Origin: Sweltsa coloradensis
Lineage: Eukaryota; Arthropoda; Insecta; Plecoptera; Chloroperlidae
Assembly (NCBI GenBank): GCA_024449915.1
Contig: JAMZAV010000815.1
Span: 124,001-188,000, forward strand
Length of the DNA: 64,000 nucleotides
Direction of reading: 5' to 3'
In this document: positions 1-12,779 of the stretch, piece after piece
Position numbering within the stretch: the stretch's first letter is position 1
Layout of the letters: every line of letters starts with the position of its first letter
Position numbers and translations under genes: made by a program
The notes under the pieces: generated by a model
What the model saw: the letters and a program-made list of their open reading frames with translations, nothing else
Database searches by the model: none
What the model was told of the DNA's origin: nothing

Positions 1-3000
1 CCTCATGCTAGCGGTGTGATACTGTTGGTTGAATATCAAAGGAAAGTCGAGCGAGGGAAATGGTAACAAAAAATGGTCACTCAACGTGGCACTAGCACAG
101 CGGCTGAGCGCTCTTCCACACTATGCAATATATGCATAAACCAAACCAATGATTCAAACAAATCATTTTATTTTATTTATAGAGGTACGTAAAAATTGTA
201 TTTTAAATTTGAATAATTAGCAATTTTTGCATTTTTTTCTTTCCACCAAAACCCTAAATGAGTGGAGTTTCTCGCACTTCTAATGGGAAAATAATGATTT
301 TAGGAACATTTCAATTCAATTGTAGCCACTTAAAACGTAAAAATGCTGTGATAAACTAATTCTCAGTAGGTATAGGACAAAGGTTATTTCTAGTAAAATT
401 AGCATTTTGTTTTCAAAAATATACGTTCACCGATTAAGCATCAAAAAACTAAAACGCACGTAGGTATATAGCTGTGTTATATACTAGGATCAAATAAATT
501 TAACAGAGGAGCAATTCATTTTGAACTTATCCCGATAAGTTTTGGAAAACAATCTCTGCAAAGAATTACTCCACACTGCGATTAGATTCCCGATTGAATG
601 GAAGTGGACTGTCTAGTGTCTAGTCAAGTAAGTAGTATTAGTTCATCGCCTTCAGATAGTAACAGGTTCAACTAGTGAGTTTACACAAAAAAACTAGAGC
701 TCACTTGACTACACAACCAAAACAAGACTTTACCTCGTTTCTGTGAATTACCAGCAGATACATCCAAGATGGCTAGGTCGAATCGAAGGCAATCGATACA
801 GTCCCCAAGCCAGATGGAGTTGTCGTTTATTAGAAACGCGCGCTAACAGATGTTGGTAATGGTGTCGCTTTAAACAGTCCAGATATGATGAAGATTGATT
901 AATGTGGGGTGGGTCCAACCAAGGAGGAAAGATTTAGGATCCTCCTTCGATCATTACTCATGGAGCTGTGTAAAAATATTAATAGCTCAATTTAAAATGT
1001 GTTTTCGTGTGATATAGCTCATCCATACTTAGTTGATACATGAATTGATGACGTTCGATTGATTTGGTTGAAATTTGGAACAAATATACACAAACACAAA
1101 GTGAATCCATTGTTAACTTTTGTCATTAATACCACAAAAACAATAAAATAAGTCTTGTGAAAATTGTGACTATACTCATTTTTTGAAGGATTGAAACGAA
1201 AAAAGTTAACCAAAAGTAATTATATTTTAATTTAGGCCAAAAATAAATACGTCAAAACAGTGTGTTACGATTGCATTTAAAAATTATCGCCAGTTCATCG
1301 GTTTGATAGTTTTGTGACCCTCTTCAACTTCAAGTGACAAATTACGAGGTAATAGTTAGGGTGTTAGGATAGTTAGGAAAATGATTATCGAAGAGTGTTC
1401 GGTTGTTTGACTAAATAAACCTTCAATGATGGTCGTCGTCTGTAGCTGTGATGAGCGTCTCACAACTTGCGTGTAAGCCCGAGCCACCTCCGTCAGTGAA
1501 AGATGAGAGCTTTCAGTCAGCTGATACCTCGGCCGATCGTGCTTCCAATGATATAGAAAGAGCTTTGGGCAAGCTTCCACCGGCTTGCCTTCTCTCCTAC
1601 CTTCCCTGGGAGTTAGATTCGGGAAATTGATCAAGGTTATCCGACAATTCTCGAGTGGGCTCTTAATAATTCAGCCACTATTGACACATGCCTTTTTTTC
1701 CCCTGATGAAATGGTAATTGGAATCATCCAGGGTGCCAGTCGAGTGAGTTAACGAGATCCAGGTCCCTTCGCTTCAATATCATGTGAGATTATATCATGT
1801 GATATCGACTAGGCCTTTTTACATCCGCTTTACGTAGATCTACCTACATACGTATAGATATTGTGAGCGAGAAAAGCAATAAAATTACGTTTTTTGTATT
1901 TCTAAGCTCACATTTCCATGTACAACAAACGAGCACTGTTTCTCCCCCTTTCCCTAAATTACGTCTTAATTGATTTATTTCTTGAAGATACATATTTGTT
2001 TTAGTAAATTCGTGTTTCGTTTCGTCTTTGTTTTTAAGCGAGCTGCGACATTGGAAATATTGTCGTATTTCAGACTAACTCAACTCCAAGGAATCCTTGC
2101 TAGAATATGTGATTTTCCATAAAAGTACGCGTCTCGGAAACTTGTCAGCCCGCGGGTACAGTATTACCCAGAACGTATATCTCTAGCTAGTCAAAGCCGA
2201 GTGAACGTCACAACCACAAGACTTGTCATTGTGACTTGACGAATCTCGTAGCAAACTTCAGTTATTGATTAAAGAGTTGGTTTTGAGGGCAGTTCATTTC
2301 AGGGTTGGAAAGAAAATGATTACTAGAAATATTTTGCTCATGTTTGCCATTCCATTCGATATCGTAATATAGTTCGACGAAGTCATGGAATTGCACTAGA
2401 AAATACTGGCTGACCTAACCTCCCTTCCGTTTGACATAATCGAATGCTGTAATAAATACCCATCTAGCCTTTTCCACGTGTCTCACCCCCTACCCCCTTG
2501 GACGATCGATCCAAACCAATACCAATACCAAAGAAAAATGAATTATTGACTATGTACTATACATATTTCAATTCCAATCCCACATTCCCAGACTAGGCCC
2601 AGCCTCACGAATTGACCTTGTTCGAGGAAAACGATTCGAAATGACCTAAATTGAAATGAGGAGATTCAATTCGTTTCTTCCAATGCCTCGAACATATAGG
2701 TTAGTGGATACGATTGTCCGGAATGAAATGGGCTAATGGAAACACAATACTCGTGGCCTATATCCATGGCGAGTATTGTTTTGCAGACAATAGGTACTGA
2801 AGCCCAACAACAAAGCTCAGTCATATTAATTTCACGTTCAGAGCAGATTGAAAATATGAACAGAACGAGCAACATTACAATTGCTAAATTGTATGATTTA
2901 CCAAGTTCCATAGGCCGGCCTATAGGTTTCTAAGGTAAAATATTTATTTGGTAATATACTTATGATTGAACAACACATATAAATATAAACTTCTTTGAAG

Positions 3001-3990
3001 ATCTTGGAAAAAATCTTAATTTTTTTTTATTTTTATGTATGCGATGAAAGGTCAAAACCGGCGTAAATCAATTGGAAACATTGTCCATATAACAAATTCA
3101 TAAGGTAAATACGTATAGTCGCATTCTTCACTAAAAATGGTCATGATAAGTTTTCAAAATACTTTTGACATGGAACCAGTAATATCTTAATATATTTTGA
3201 ATATTTTCGCTGCAGCTTCAAGCTACAATGGATCGAATCTATTGCAGCCCATGACATTTCTATCATTTCTAACTTGGGCCTAGGGGCAATGTTGTAAAAC
3301 TAAACTTTGGAAAGTTGTAAGTTTGTATTTGTATACCCATTACCCAAGAATGCCGCTAAAACACTTTATCACACATGAAACAGCAGTTCGCGAGCATTTT
3401 CAAAACGATGCATATAAGTCAACACTTTTTAATATTACAAAAATCTATGGTTTTAGATAGTTGTTCAGTGCCTTACACAGAGATTAGTTATACGATATTC
3501 TAAATTTATGGATTTCTCACATAAAAAGACAACACGGTTCTTACCAAGGGAAATCAACACATTCAGAGGTTCTGAACACTTTAACCATCATGAGCTAAAC
3601 ATATGTTTTGTAGCCTACTAGTTTTATATAGTGAGAACAGTTCATAGTAGCATTTTTTTAAACCTTTTAGTCACTTTAATGGATAATTGAAAACATCGTT
3701 TCGGAAATTATAAATCAATTCCGTCTTTAATTATTTAACAAATAAAAACCATAATTATTTGTATTGTTTGCTTTTGTATGTTTTTCATAATTATTTAATT
3801 GACTTTTGAACCTAAAAACAAAAATTGATAAATTTTCGAAGCGTTGATTTCAATTTAATTATTAAGAGTATTATCCACTAAACCATTCTTAATATTACAA
3901 TTTTGTAGCTCAATCTTGTATCAATCTCGTTTGTATTTGAAATTTTACATTTTCCAAAACGTATGTTAAACAATTAAACCGTTTTTTTTT
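1..3990. other. AT-rich non-coding DNA
   Basis: No gene-like reading frame was recognised except the weak candidate at 1451-1630. The block holds short homopolymers and scattered low-complexity runs. A tRNA A-box-like string (TAGCACAGCGG, near 93-105) was seen without a convincing B box. Confidence 0.5.
1451..1630 (+). CDS. short hypothetical ORF, unassigned
   Basis: This 59-codon frame from ATG to TGA has a more protein-like composition (acidic, Ser/Pro-containing, with CKPEPPPSVKDESFQSADTS) and higher G+C than its flanks. A possible 3' splice site (GTCGTCGTCTGTAG) lies just upstream. There is no recognised domain, and the opposite strand is also open over most of it. It could be a terminal exon, a repeat fragment or chance. 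Confidence 0.15.
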   Translation: MSVSQLACKPEPPPSVKDESFQSADTSADRASNDIERALGKLPPACLLSYLPWELDSGN

Positions 3991-4059
3991 TACAGTGCTT
4001 TAAACAATCTTGCACTTACACGTTGAATTGACTTCATTTCCTCTTAACACCCAAGTTGT

Positions 4060-4240
4060 AACGAAATCGCAAAGCGGGATTCGATCCCACATCCCTTCGC
4101 CGCCAGAGTCCTCGACTATACTCTGAAAACACCTCATTCCATCCCGTGTTTTAACTCGATTTGAGTGTTCGTTAGGTCGAGTGACACAGATTAGGAGATC
4201 AATACACATGTGCCCTCTCGAAGTTAGGAAGTTTTGCAAG
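4060..4240 (-). repeat. tRNA-like SINE head fragment
   Basis: Read on the minus strand, the segment contains GGGATCGAATCCCGC near 4068-4090, a good match to a polymerase III B box within a T-arm-like hairpin. Before it comes GAGGACTCTGGCGGCGAAGG, resembling an anticodon/variable-arm region. No complete cloverleaf was formed by eye, so a tRNA-derived SINE relic is more likely than a tRNA gene. Confidence 0.4.
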
Positions 4241-4249
4241 AGTACGAAC

Positions 4250-7200
4250 GCCCAGGAAAACTTAAACTAGGGCATGCAATAAAACAATCTCGACTGAAAT
4301 AGCATTGGATGCATAGAACTGCCAAAATGCATTTTCAGGAAGTTGTTTTGCACAAAACCAAATTGTAGCCATGGAAGCCTCGCCAAAGAGGCGCCAACGA
4401 AGACACAAGATCTTTCAAAGTAAGCAGATGTGAAGAAATATGAAATATCCTCTTGAATTATTCGGTATTAGACTCCGAGTACCGAATAGAGAATGCTGTT
4501 CAATGAATTACGCAATGAGTTTCAACTCTTAGAAAACACAAATCAATCCTGCAAACTGACATTATGTAATAATAACTAGCTGGTTTGGGAATGAAACTCG
4601 TTAATAAATCAAGAGTTCTGGAAGCCTAAATGCCGGATATCCTGAACAGGTCGGAACTCGGAACTACGAATTCGGAATCAATATTGAAGCCTATTGAATT
4701 CGCCTTCTTCACATTCTCTACTAGGAATGGTATATCTCTACTTGCGCAATAAGGCTTAACTTCTTATCAAATCAAGGAGACTCAAAGAAAGTCCGACTAC
4801 TTTTGTTTAGGCCATAAACGTCCAGCGATATCACTAACCTCACATAATAAGAGACCAATTTTACGATCTCTTTGTGGGGGGCGATCATCTCAGCATACTA
4901 GTATTGTATAAATATGTCATTCTTCTTAATAAAACGGCCGAGCAGCGAGTAGGGTGCTTTGCAGAGGATATAGAACATGCGTTTTAGGCAAATTGCGTCT
5001 GAAATTTTAAATATATAGGTCACGAAAGTGGAAATATAGGGCTCTACAGTAACACATTAATTATAAAGTTTGTTTTAAAATAATTTATAAAAATTAAATA
5101 AGTTTTCAAGAATTTCGATTTTGGTGAAAAAAAAGTCCAAATTGACTAGGCCTATAATCGTTATTTTTTACTGGCTGAAGACAAATTTTGCAAAATCCAA
5201 TCAATGTGGGAGGTTGTCCATGTATGCTTTATTGACAACTTTGCAAAGTTTCATATACGTCGGATGCTTCTTGGCCAAGCAAATAGCTATTTGCTAACTG
5301 CCAAAGGTGTCACAAAAGTAAGGACTTCTTCGGATTACACATTGGTGTTATTTTGAGTGGCGTGGAAATAGAACGATGTTATGATGAGTTGGTTGGGCAA
5401 GGAGAACTTGAAAAGCTTTTCGGCGCTTATTTCAATTTTGTTAGTGCGTCTTTCCGCGATGTGGGAGGGGACAAGTGCATTTTATTAAAGAATTGCTCCG
5501 AAATTAAACGTAATGTGAACGAATCTACTTCAAAACCTTTTAGAAATATTCTGAAATTGTTATTGAATTTTGTAATATCCCCGTAGATTGGAATGGGGAT
5601 TAAAGGAATAATAAGAGATGGAAAAAAATCATTTAACAAAACCTAAGAACGCATTTTTCGAACTAAACGGATTACATGTGTAGTTGAATTAGGTAGCTGG
5701 AAAACCTCGAAGCGCATATTAGGTCTACGTGAAGACTTACTCCAGTGGATTATCGTAACTAGAGCGCATTACTGAGATTTGTTAGAAAGCAGGGTGCGTG
5801 TTGTTTTGAGTTTCTATTCAAAACAATTAAATCCGTTACTTATACGAATGATTACAAATCACCATAAACATATTTTTATTTTATTTTCGATTGAAATCAC
5901 ATTCAGCCCTAATTGATTTAAATTAAATTAAATTAAATTCATGTTTTAAAACGTTACTTGATTTAAATCAAATACAATTTTAACACTAGACTAGACATCT
6001 ATATTTAAATGAAAATGTCTAGCCTTTGGGGTCAATATTATAGAAACATGTTGAATGGTATCCACTATATTTGCGTGACGCATACCTAAAGTTGTGTATA
6101 ATCATGAATCAGTAGGTAGACCTCGTGTATACAAAAACGATGTCGTTCAGAATTTTTCACGTGTACCCACTTGTGTTTTTTCAGATGAGAACAAAACCCT
6201 TTAAAATCTCACTTAATTTAGGTTCCCTTGATGAGCTCTCAATTAACACGACTGCGGTAGACGGCGGTACTAACGAACGAGCATAATGCGTTGAAACACA
6301 AAAATTAAAACCAATTTGCATATTAGATTGAATTCTAAATGAGTGGACAATGAAGTGATATTTATTAACACCGTGTGGAAGCTGAAGCTGTTGTTTAATG
6401 AACAACTGACAAATACAAAATAAAAGTGTTTAAAAAAAGCACTTGAACTTGTAAAATAACTCGTAAAAACAGATTAGAGCTTCCCATGCGCAACCAATGA
6501 AAGATATAGATCGTATAACACAAATTAACAATTAAGAATTAAAATTATACATATTTTAACTGACATACATTATTAATTATCAAAAAGTGCATGAATACAT
6601 TTAGTATCGTTTTACAGAAAAGGGGAACAAACAAAACTTTTTGTCAAATTAAGATGGTCATCGTCAATATTATGTATCTCGAAAAAGTACTTAGGTACTG
6701 TTGTTCAGGTCATAATGTCAATGATTGTAATATCCTCTGCAGAGGACTCAACTCGCACAACGAGAGACAAATTTCCCGATCTCATTGTAAGGGTTATAAA
6801 CGTAGATCATCACAACAAATTAGGATTGTCAATGTGATCCTTTTCAATGAAACGGCCGAGCAGTGAGTGCTCTGCAGAGGATATAACTTGACATTTAGGC
6901 CTAAAAAAAGAATGTATACTCTCTTTTAAGTTTACAATCGGAAGTGGTCTTCTTGATTTGGTGTCTAGATTAATGTCTATACTCTTTATCGGTTCGCTCA
7001 TCACATTGAATTGGACACACTACAGAGAAATAATTTTAAAATTGACTCCCAATATTTTTTTTACAAAAATTAAACAAAAGTTATTTATTGAGTTTGTGAC
7101 CCTGATAATCCGTTTTACGAGTGGTTTTACTTCCTGGAAAAAGCTTCAAACCTTGTGCATGTGTTTCATTGCACGAAGATCGATCAGGAGCTCGGGACAT
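4250..7200. other. AT-rich non-coding DNA
   Basis: No gene or complete mobile element was recognised. The block includes an AAATT-type run (about 5918-5940). TAGGCCTA-like words appear from about 5.1 kb onward. Open frames here look like chance openings. Confidence 0.5.
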
Positions 7201-7209
7201 CTCAATGCA

Positions 7210-7323
7210 ACGTAAAAATGCCGCTAAATGGGTCACTCCCATATAACTAAACGGCGTATTATGCATACGTAAAAATGCCGCTAAATGGGTCACTCCCATA
7301 TAACTAAACGGCGTATTATGCAT
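7210..7323. repeat. 57-bp tandem duplication (two copies)
   Basis: The unit beginning ACGTAAAAATGCCGCTAAAT and ending GGCGTATTATGCAT is present twice in a row with no difference seen, at 7210-7266 and 7267-7323. Because 57 is a multiple of three, the minus-strand frame through it contains a 19-residue repeat. That frame has no other protein-like feature. Apparent identity suggests recent duplication or strong homogenisation. Confidence 0.9.
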
Positions 7324-7607
7324 ACGGAGTACAGCTTTCAGCAAAGAACTTGAAGCGCGGTGAATATAAATTATATAGGCCATTAAATTTATATAAGAAT
7401 CCTTGCCAATCGAAATAGATATAATGATAGAAAATTTAAACATTGGGGACAAATAAAAACAAAACAAAAATGCAGGTGTAATATTGATGATCACAAAAAA
7501 AATAATGGAAACGTGAAAAAGTGAAAAAGTGAGATACCGGTACTATTTTATGAAAGCATATGAATATATATAAACATACATGACACATATATGAAACATA
7601 TGACATA

Positions 7608-7658
7608 CAACAACAACAACCCAACAACACAACAACAACAAAACAACAACAACAACAT
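7608..7658. repeat. AAC microsatellite
   Basis: The segment is a nearly pure run of CAA/AAC triplets with a few interruptions. It gives rise to polyasparagine or polyglutamine-like frames that should not be read as protein. Confidence 0.9.
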
Positions 7659-7673
7659 ATATGAAAGCATGCA

Positions 7674-7736
7674 GCGAGGTAAACCAAATACGCTCATCCT
7701 TCAACGTGATTACAAAAAGCATTCGCGAAGCTGCCT
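7674..7736 (+). repeat. Helentron-like (HINE) 3'-end fragment
   Basis: ACGCTCATCCTTCAACGTGA followed by a GCATTCGCGAAGC-like tail matches the 3' end of the repeat family found complete at 33043, 34761 and 61068. The rest of the element is missing. Confidence 0.5.
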
Positions 7737-7782
7737 CGTTATATGTAGGCCTACACAACAGTATACAACAGTATAACGATGT

Positions 7783-8040
7783 GTGATGTGTGGGATGAGA
7801 ATGGTAGAAATCCAACCGCTCACCACTTGTCCTCGTGACCCCCAACATCTGCAGACCTCAGGACTTGTCTATGTGATGGGTGCATGTAGCGTTGAGGTGG
7901 CGCTAGACACGGGGAGCCCGGTCCCTGCAGTGCGACAACACGTAGACAACTATCAAGGAAGTTTCTGCAGGTCTCCCAACTTTCAAAGTCTAGTCAGACC
8001 GAAGTTACATCATAATCTCAGTCACGCTTTTTTTAATTAA
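7783..8040 (+). pseudogene. possible retropepsin relic of an LTR retrotransposon
   Basis: One frame contains CSVEVALDTGSPVPAV (about 7885-7935). This resembles the active-site strand of retrotransposon aspartic proteases, where the core is an Asp-Thr/Ser-Gly triplet followed by a hydrophobic flap region. No reverse transcriptase, integrase or LTR was recognised nearby. The frame ends in low-complexity sequence. The motif is short, so chance resemblance is possible. Confidence 0.25.
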
Positions 8041-8249
8041 ATCCATCCGCAATTTACCCCCCCCCCCTTTACCCTCTGAAAAAGTGTCAACGAAATTTAA
8101 CTGCCAGGTAACTTGTCATCACTATGGCAGCCACCAATTAATTTTTTTTTAAAAGTATATTTGGACTAAGAACGCGTCAACCGTTAGGTCGTAATGCGCC
8201 ACTCTAGCCGCAGGGGATGTTCAGAGGAAAGTCCCAACAGCCACGGGTA

Positions 8250-8345
8250 GGGAGATGAAAGGTTGGGGGGGGGGGTTCACGTCGTGGTCGTCATCGTCTT
8301 TGTCATCGTTCGTGTCGGCATGGTCGTCGTCAGGGAGGTTGTCAA
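8250..8345. repeat. low-complexity GTC/TCG and poly-G tract
   Basis: A G9 run is followed by irregular CGTCGTCATCGTC-type triplets. On the minus strand this yields an aspartate-rich frame that is a composition artefact. Confidence 0.7.
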
Positions 8346-8674
8346 AGGGAAGGGGGAGGGAACCCCGACGCCGACCGCCAAAGTCCGCATCTAGTTTCGG
8401 GGAGTATAATATACTCCCATACATACCAGCTGATGTTTGCGAGATGGACTTTACACCTTTCCTCGCCTTTTACGATTAGAGAGTTATGCTATGGGCCAAT
8501 TCTAACCCAAGCCCAGACAGGGCTAACCACTAATCAGAATTGCTTTGTAATTATTTTCTTAGTAAGAGTAACTAACAGATAAATTTCACTGGACATTGAT
8601 TGCCTACCGGGACTAGGTATAACCTTGTGAACGAGCGAGTAAATGCGCCCCCCCCCCCCCAAAAAAAAAAAAAA

Positions 8675-9225
8675 GAATTGTCCAGCTTCGTTATTTTCGA
8701 GCAACTAGACAAAATCTTCCATAAGACATAATATGGGGATGGGGACGATCTTTATGCCACGTGACCTTGGAGGATTTTGATCCAAAAAAAATTGGACAGT
8801 TTTGACGTACGCGATAACCTTTTCTGTAAATCCTCTATATTTTGTTTTGTTATTTGGACAAGTGAGTGGTTCGGTCAAAATATGCTGAGTGATTACAAAG
8901 AAAGGGTGTGATTTTGGAATACATATTTTTTTACTATATTTGTGTATACAGTTTCAAGATACGATGTTATATAGGGCCATTTTAGATTGGTACGGTGCTC
9001 TCGTTTCTATGTGGAACAAAAAATTTGACGGTTAAAACCGATTTACGAAAGTCACCAAAACGTCAGATTTCGCAAATTTCAGGATCAAAAATCTTAAAAA
9101 CAAATCGTGTAAAATCACAGTTACAAGATATAATTTTTTAAACGGTCATTTTGGTGAAGCATTATGCTAGGGCTATAGATTATGACGATTAAGTGGTAAA
9201 AATTTTTTTGGGGGTAATAACCTCT
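8675..9225 (-). mobile_element. TTAA-type MITE, family 1, truncated copy
   Basis: The segment matches the element at 57544-58184 in reverse, sharing words such as GACGATCTTTATGCC, TTGGAGGATTTTGATC and CGGTCAAAATATGCTGA. Its preserved end, GGGGGTAATAACCTCT, is followed directly by TTAA at 9226-9229. The other end is lost near a C-run/A-run at 8650-8674. Non-coding. Confidence 0.75.
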
Positions 9226-9229
9226 TTAA

Positions 9230-12200
9230 GAGATTTGAACACATATTCATTAGTTGGTACCGTAAACCTACGATACGCTCTGCACCATAGTCGTGTCGTG
9301 TGTATTGAGAATTTTAATATAAAATGGCAATGTTTTATCATACTGACCAAAGTAGTTTACTATTCCACACCATTCAAAATGATTTTTCTATAGGCCTAGA
9401 CATACTTTCTTCTTACACAACACAACACTTTATGACGTGTTTACATTAGGCAGGGCCTACTAGTTTTTTAGTTTATATTTACCTGAACGATTGAAATATG
9501 GAATCAATCAATCATTCTTGATTGGTAGGGCCTATAAAAATATCCAATTAAAAAAACAGTATAAACAAAGAAGCTGTCACTCCCCATGCAATTTCCCAGC
9601 TAAAGAACATAATCACCACGGTAGAAATAATTACAAAAAAATATCCTGACGCCAATTAAAACAGAATGACAAGTTGACAACATAAGACAACACAAATAAT
9701 CCAGCGAACAAAACTAAATGGGGGCTTATCAGGAGTTCTATTCAAAATATATGAAACCCACTTCCAATGTATTTACGCCGCCTAATTAATAATTAGAAAT
9801 GTGACGTAGAAGTAGAAGGATAAAGGAGTCATATAACCAATTGAGAAGATACAAACAATGGTTATCTTTCACAAGTGGGGACGTAGGCTACCCTTAGCAT
9901 AACCTAGGTGGGGCGGAGAATGATCTCCCCCCCCCCCCCCTCCTCCACCGGCAATTCTCATCTTATGAATACTGTTTCTTTCCTGTCCTTTTACCTAGAA
10001 TAGAGTAAAATGGACCTAAAATGTAGCTTTCATACATGTAGCTTTCATACAGATAAACAAGCCATAAAAGAACTTTAGCAAAGCGAAGCACTTGGCGTAG
10101 GCCTACATATGGAACATATTTCGTGGGGGGGAGGGGGGGGGGGGTGACGATCATTTCAAGATAAATATGCAATGAGGAATGTGGGGGCACCGTATTCACG
10201 CCACTGACATTTTTTTTAAACACATGTTTTGGATTCAATTTTTACGTTTTAGGATAAATAAAAATACCGTTGTTTATTCAAAAATAACAAAAAGTTTTTT
10301 GCACCTTCGAGGCTTCGATGCAAACATTTATTAATTTATTTTATGAAGACATAAATGTACCTTTTAAAATTGTATTAATATTTTAAATTTTAAATTCTAT
10401 TTTCAACAAATTTCAACAGCAGTGTCCAAGCGTGTGGGCGCACATAGTCCATGTCCAATGTCCAAAACGCGACATACCGGTAACATAATAATTGATCATG
10501 TGCGACGACGTTATTATTCAAAGTTCTTTATCTAGGTCATCGGGTCAAGGTGAGCCCCGAGATCGCATCACGTAGCCATAAGTTAGGGGTAACTAACTGC
10601 ATTGTTTACCACTGTTGTCATAGGTGACTATGGATTAAGGTTGAGCTTCGGAGTCGGACAGAAGGCCTAATGACTTAAGCCGACTATTTTATTTGTCTAC
10701 ACAAGGGGAGAACGGACGACACACCAAAGTATACATTCGGGCGCTAACAAACAAATAGCCACCGGAAACTACCACGCAGAGTATTTATTAGAAGAATAAT
10801 TGGATATCGCGCATGTATGTTAGATTGAAGAATTGCTAACACGATGGGTCTTTAGTCACAGTTGGACATGTGAGCTCGATCAACTACTGAATGAGATACT
10901 TTATCATTTATCAAGATTGATGTATAGTACCCGGTGTAGCGGTAGCAGCTACAAGTTGCATAATTCTCTGAAAATCAATTATTCTAATCTTATCGAATGG
11001 TTGGGTAACAGTTATTTTATTGTTGTTGGGCCTATCTGTTTAATTAAATACGATAAAGAGATATTGTTCACCTAGCAACCAATTGACCAAACAAAAAATT
11101 AATCACATATTATGATAATTCAGCTCTATATCAAAATTAATTTCACGCTGTCACATTTTATTATATTATGAAAAGTCTTAATAAATTTGTTACTCAGTGT
11201 CAAGGTTCCTTGGTTTGTAATTTGCATGTTTTATGCGCAAAGATAAGAAACATCCACAAAACTTGTCAGAAAGAAGAAGAACTTTTTTAATAACTGCCAA
11301 CAACAATTATTAACTTTCGTATTATAGGAATAAAGTTCAAGTCGTTCATCCGCAAACTTAACATGGATCGCTGGCAAACCTGGGGCCTACAAAGTATAGC
11401 CTCCGCAATTAACTATTACCAAGCATGGTTTTCGCAGGAGATTTTAAGGATTTGGTAGCCGAAAGCATCAATATTGGAGCGACTTGGAGAGCTTGGCTAG
11501 AGTTTTTCATCATTGTTCTGAATCTGAAGACATGGAAATGTACGTTTCATAAATATTAGGTCTATAGCCTAACTACCATAGACCTAAATAAGACGTGGAT
11601 AATTCAACAATTGGGATTTGAATGATGAACTAGAGTGAGATGAGTTTAAACATCCATGTCTGTACACTGTACATGTGGGTCATATGTGGCTGACGTCGAA
11701 CGCACGCCCCTAACGCAAACAACATTTTTTTCCTCAAACGCCATTAATATTTCTGTTTACGTAAGCTATGTTGTTTAAACTGCAACTCGTGTATCACTTT
11801 TTTGTAAAATAATAAACAGACAGTGCAAAAAAGTCACGAGTTGAAACCTTTGCAAAACCATCGGGACCATTATTCAAAGCAAACTGACTTTTTTATACTT
11901 CACGATAGGTACATACGAAACGAGACATACTTCTCGACTAGCTCATGTGAGCATGGTATGCCTATTCGTGGTGATTACGACCACGTACATAAAAATGTAT
12001 TTAATGGACTTCGCCAGTTATCAAAGTACAGCTGATTTATATGTTATATTAAACAGTTAACCCAGTAACCCTACGATAATGGTCACAGTTGGCATGTTTG
12101 AAATTAAACAATAGGTAGTGTTTCAAGCACACATTACCGCACCTGATACTTTGCGTCGCTAATCTAGACGAGAAGTGATGGAAGGATAAAGGGAAATTAT

Positions 12201-12245
12201 TAAAATCATATCCTATGAGGGGTTTGCAGTCCGCGGTAGCACATA
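9230..12245. other. AT-rich non-coding DNA with G/C homopolymers
   Basis: No recognisable gene apart from the weak frame at 11425. Long C and G runs sit at about 9928-9940 and 10124-10144. Near 10197 the string ACGCCACTG looks like one end of a CAGTGGCGT-type transposon whose partner end was not found. Confidence 0.5.
11425..11559 (+). CDS. short hypothetical ORF or first exon, unassigned
   Basis: This 44-codon frame starts MVFAGDFKDLVAESINIGAT in an optimal Kozak context (AAGCATGG). It continues into a hydrophobic Trp-rich stretch that could be a membrane segment. A possible 5' splice site (GAAAT|GTACGT) falls near its end. An upstream ATG at about 11363 opens a separate 31-codon frame. No family is recognised. 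Confidence 0.2.
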   Translation: MVFAGDFKDLVAESINIGATWRAWLEFFIIVLNLKTWKCTFHKY

Positions 12246-12249
12246 CGAT

Positions 12250-12412
12250 TAGGGCGCTGGTCCGAAGCATGGCTCTCTACGACGCGCTCTACGAGGACGT
12301 AGGTTCGAGTCCCGCATAAGGCATGGGTATTTGTAATTGTCCTTTATCGCCATGTATCATCAGTATCACCACTCATCGTCTCGAATAGCCTTAGTGCATT
12401 TATAGCAGCAAT
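12250..12412 (+). repeat. SINE fragment with tRNA-like B box and shared SINE tail
   Basis: GGTTCGAGTCC (about 12303-12313) is a polymerase III B box. Downstream, TATCACCACTCATCGTCTCG and AATAGCCTTAGTGCAT match the 3' part of the 5S-headed SINEs at 27865 and 41491, read on their sense strand. The fragment therefore joins a tRNA-like head to a tail shared with 5S-headed elements. The last part of the tail is missing. Confidence 0.5.
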
Positions 12413-12442
12413 TCAGCAACAAAAATCATCACCATTACCATG

Positions 12443-12772
12443 CAGGGTGTTTTTTATTTAAATCAATTTTATTTAAATTAAATGCACTTTTTCTTCATTT
12501 TGAGCGACAAACAGAAGAGTTCTAACTGATTTAGGCCAAGTTTTTCTTAAAAACTTTTTTGAATTAGATTTCCTGAAACGCTTGTGAAAGTATTTGATCC
12601 ACTTACCAACTTGACAAGTTTTAAAACACTGATATTGTTTATTTAAAATTTAAATCAATAAAAATCCGATTAAAATCGAAAAAAATCTGAATAAAACCGA
12701 AAAGTTGATTCAAATCAAATAGATCATGATTTTTTATTTCTTTAATAAAAATCGAAAAAATCACCCACCCTG
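12443..12772. mobile_element. hAT-type MITE
   Basis: The element begins CAGGGTGTTTTTTATTTAAA and ends with the complementary ATCACCCACCCTG. It is filled with AAATC/GATTT-rich sequence typical of short hAT derivatives. Flanks TACCATG (12436-12442) and TATCATG (12773-12779) are a near-perfect target-site duplication. No coding capacity. Confidence 0.75.
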
Positions 12773-12779
12773 TATCATG

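Noticed and set aside
7081..7494. 137-codon minus-strand ORF with a 19-residue repeat
   Set aside because: The repeat comes from the 57-bp DNA duplication, and the rest reads AT-rich non-coding sequence without any motif.
7880..7910. CTCF-like core AGGTGGCGC
   Set aside because: The upstream half of the consensus is missing and there is no supporting context.
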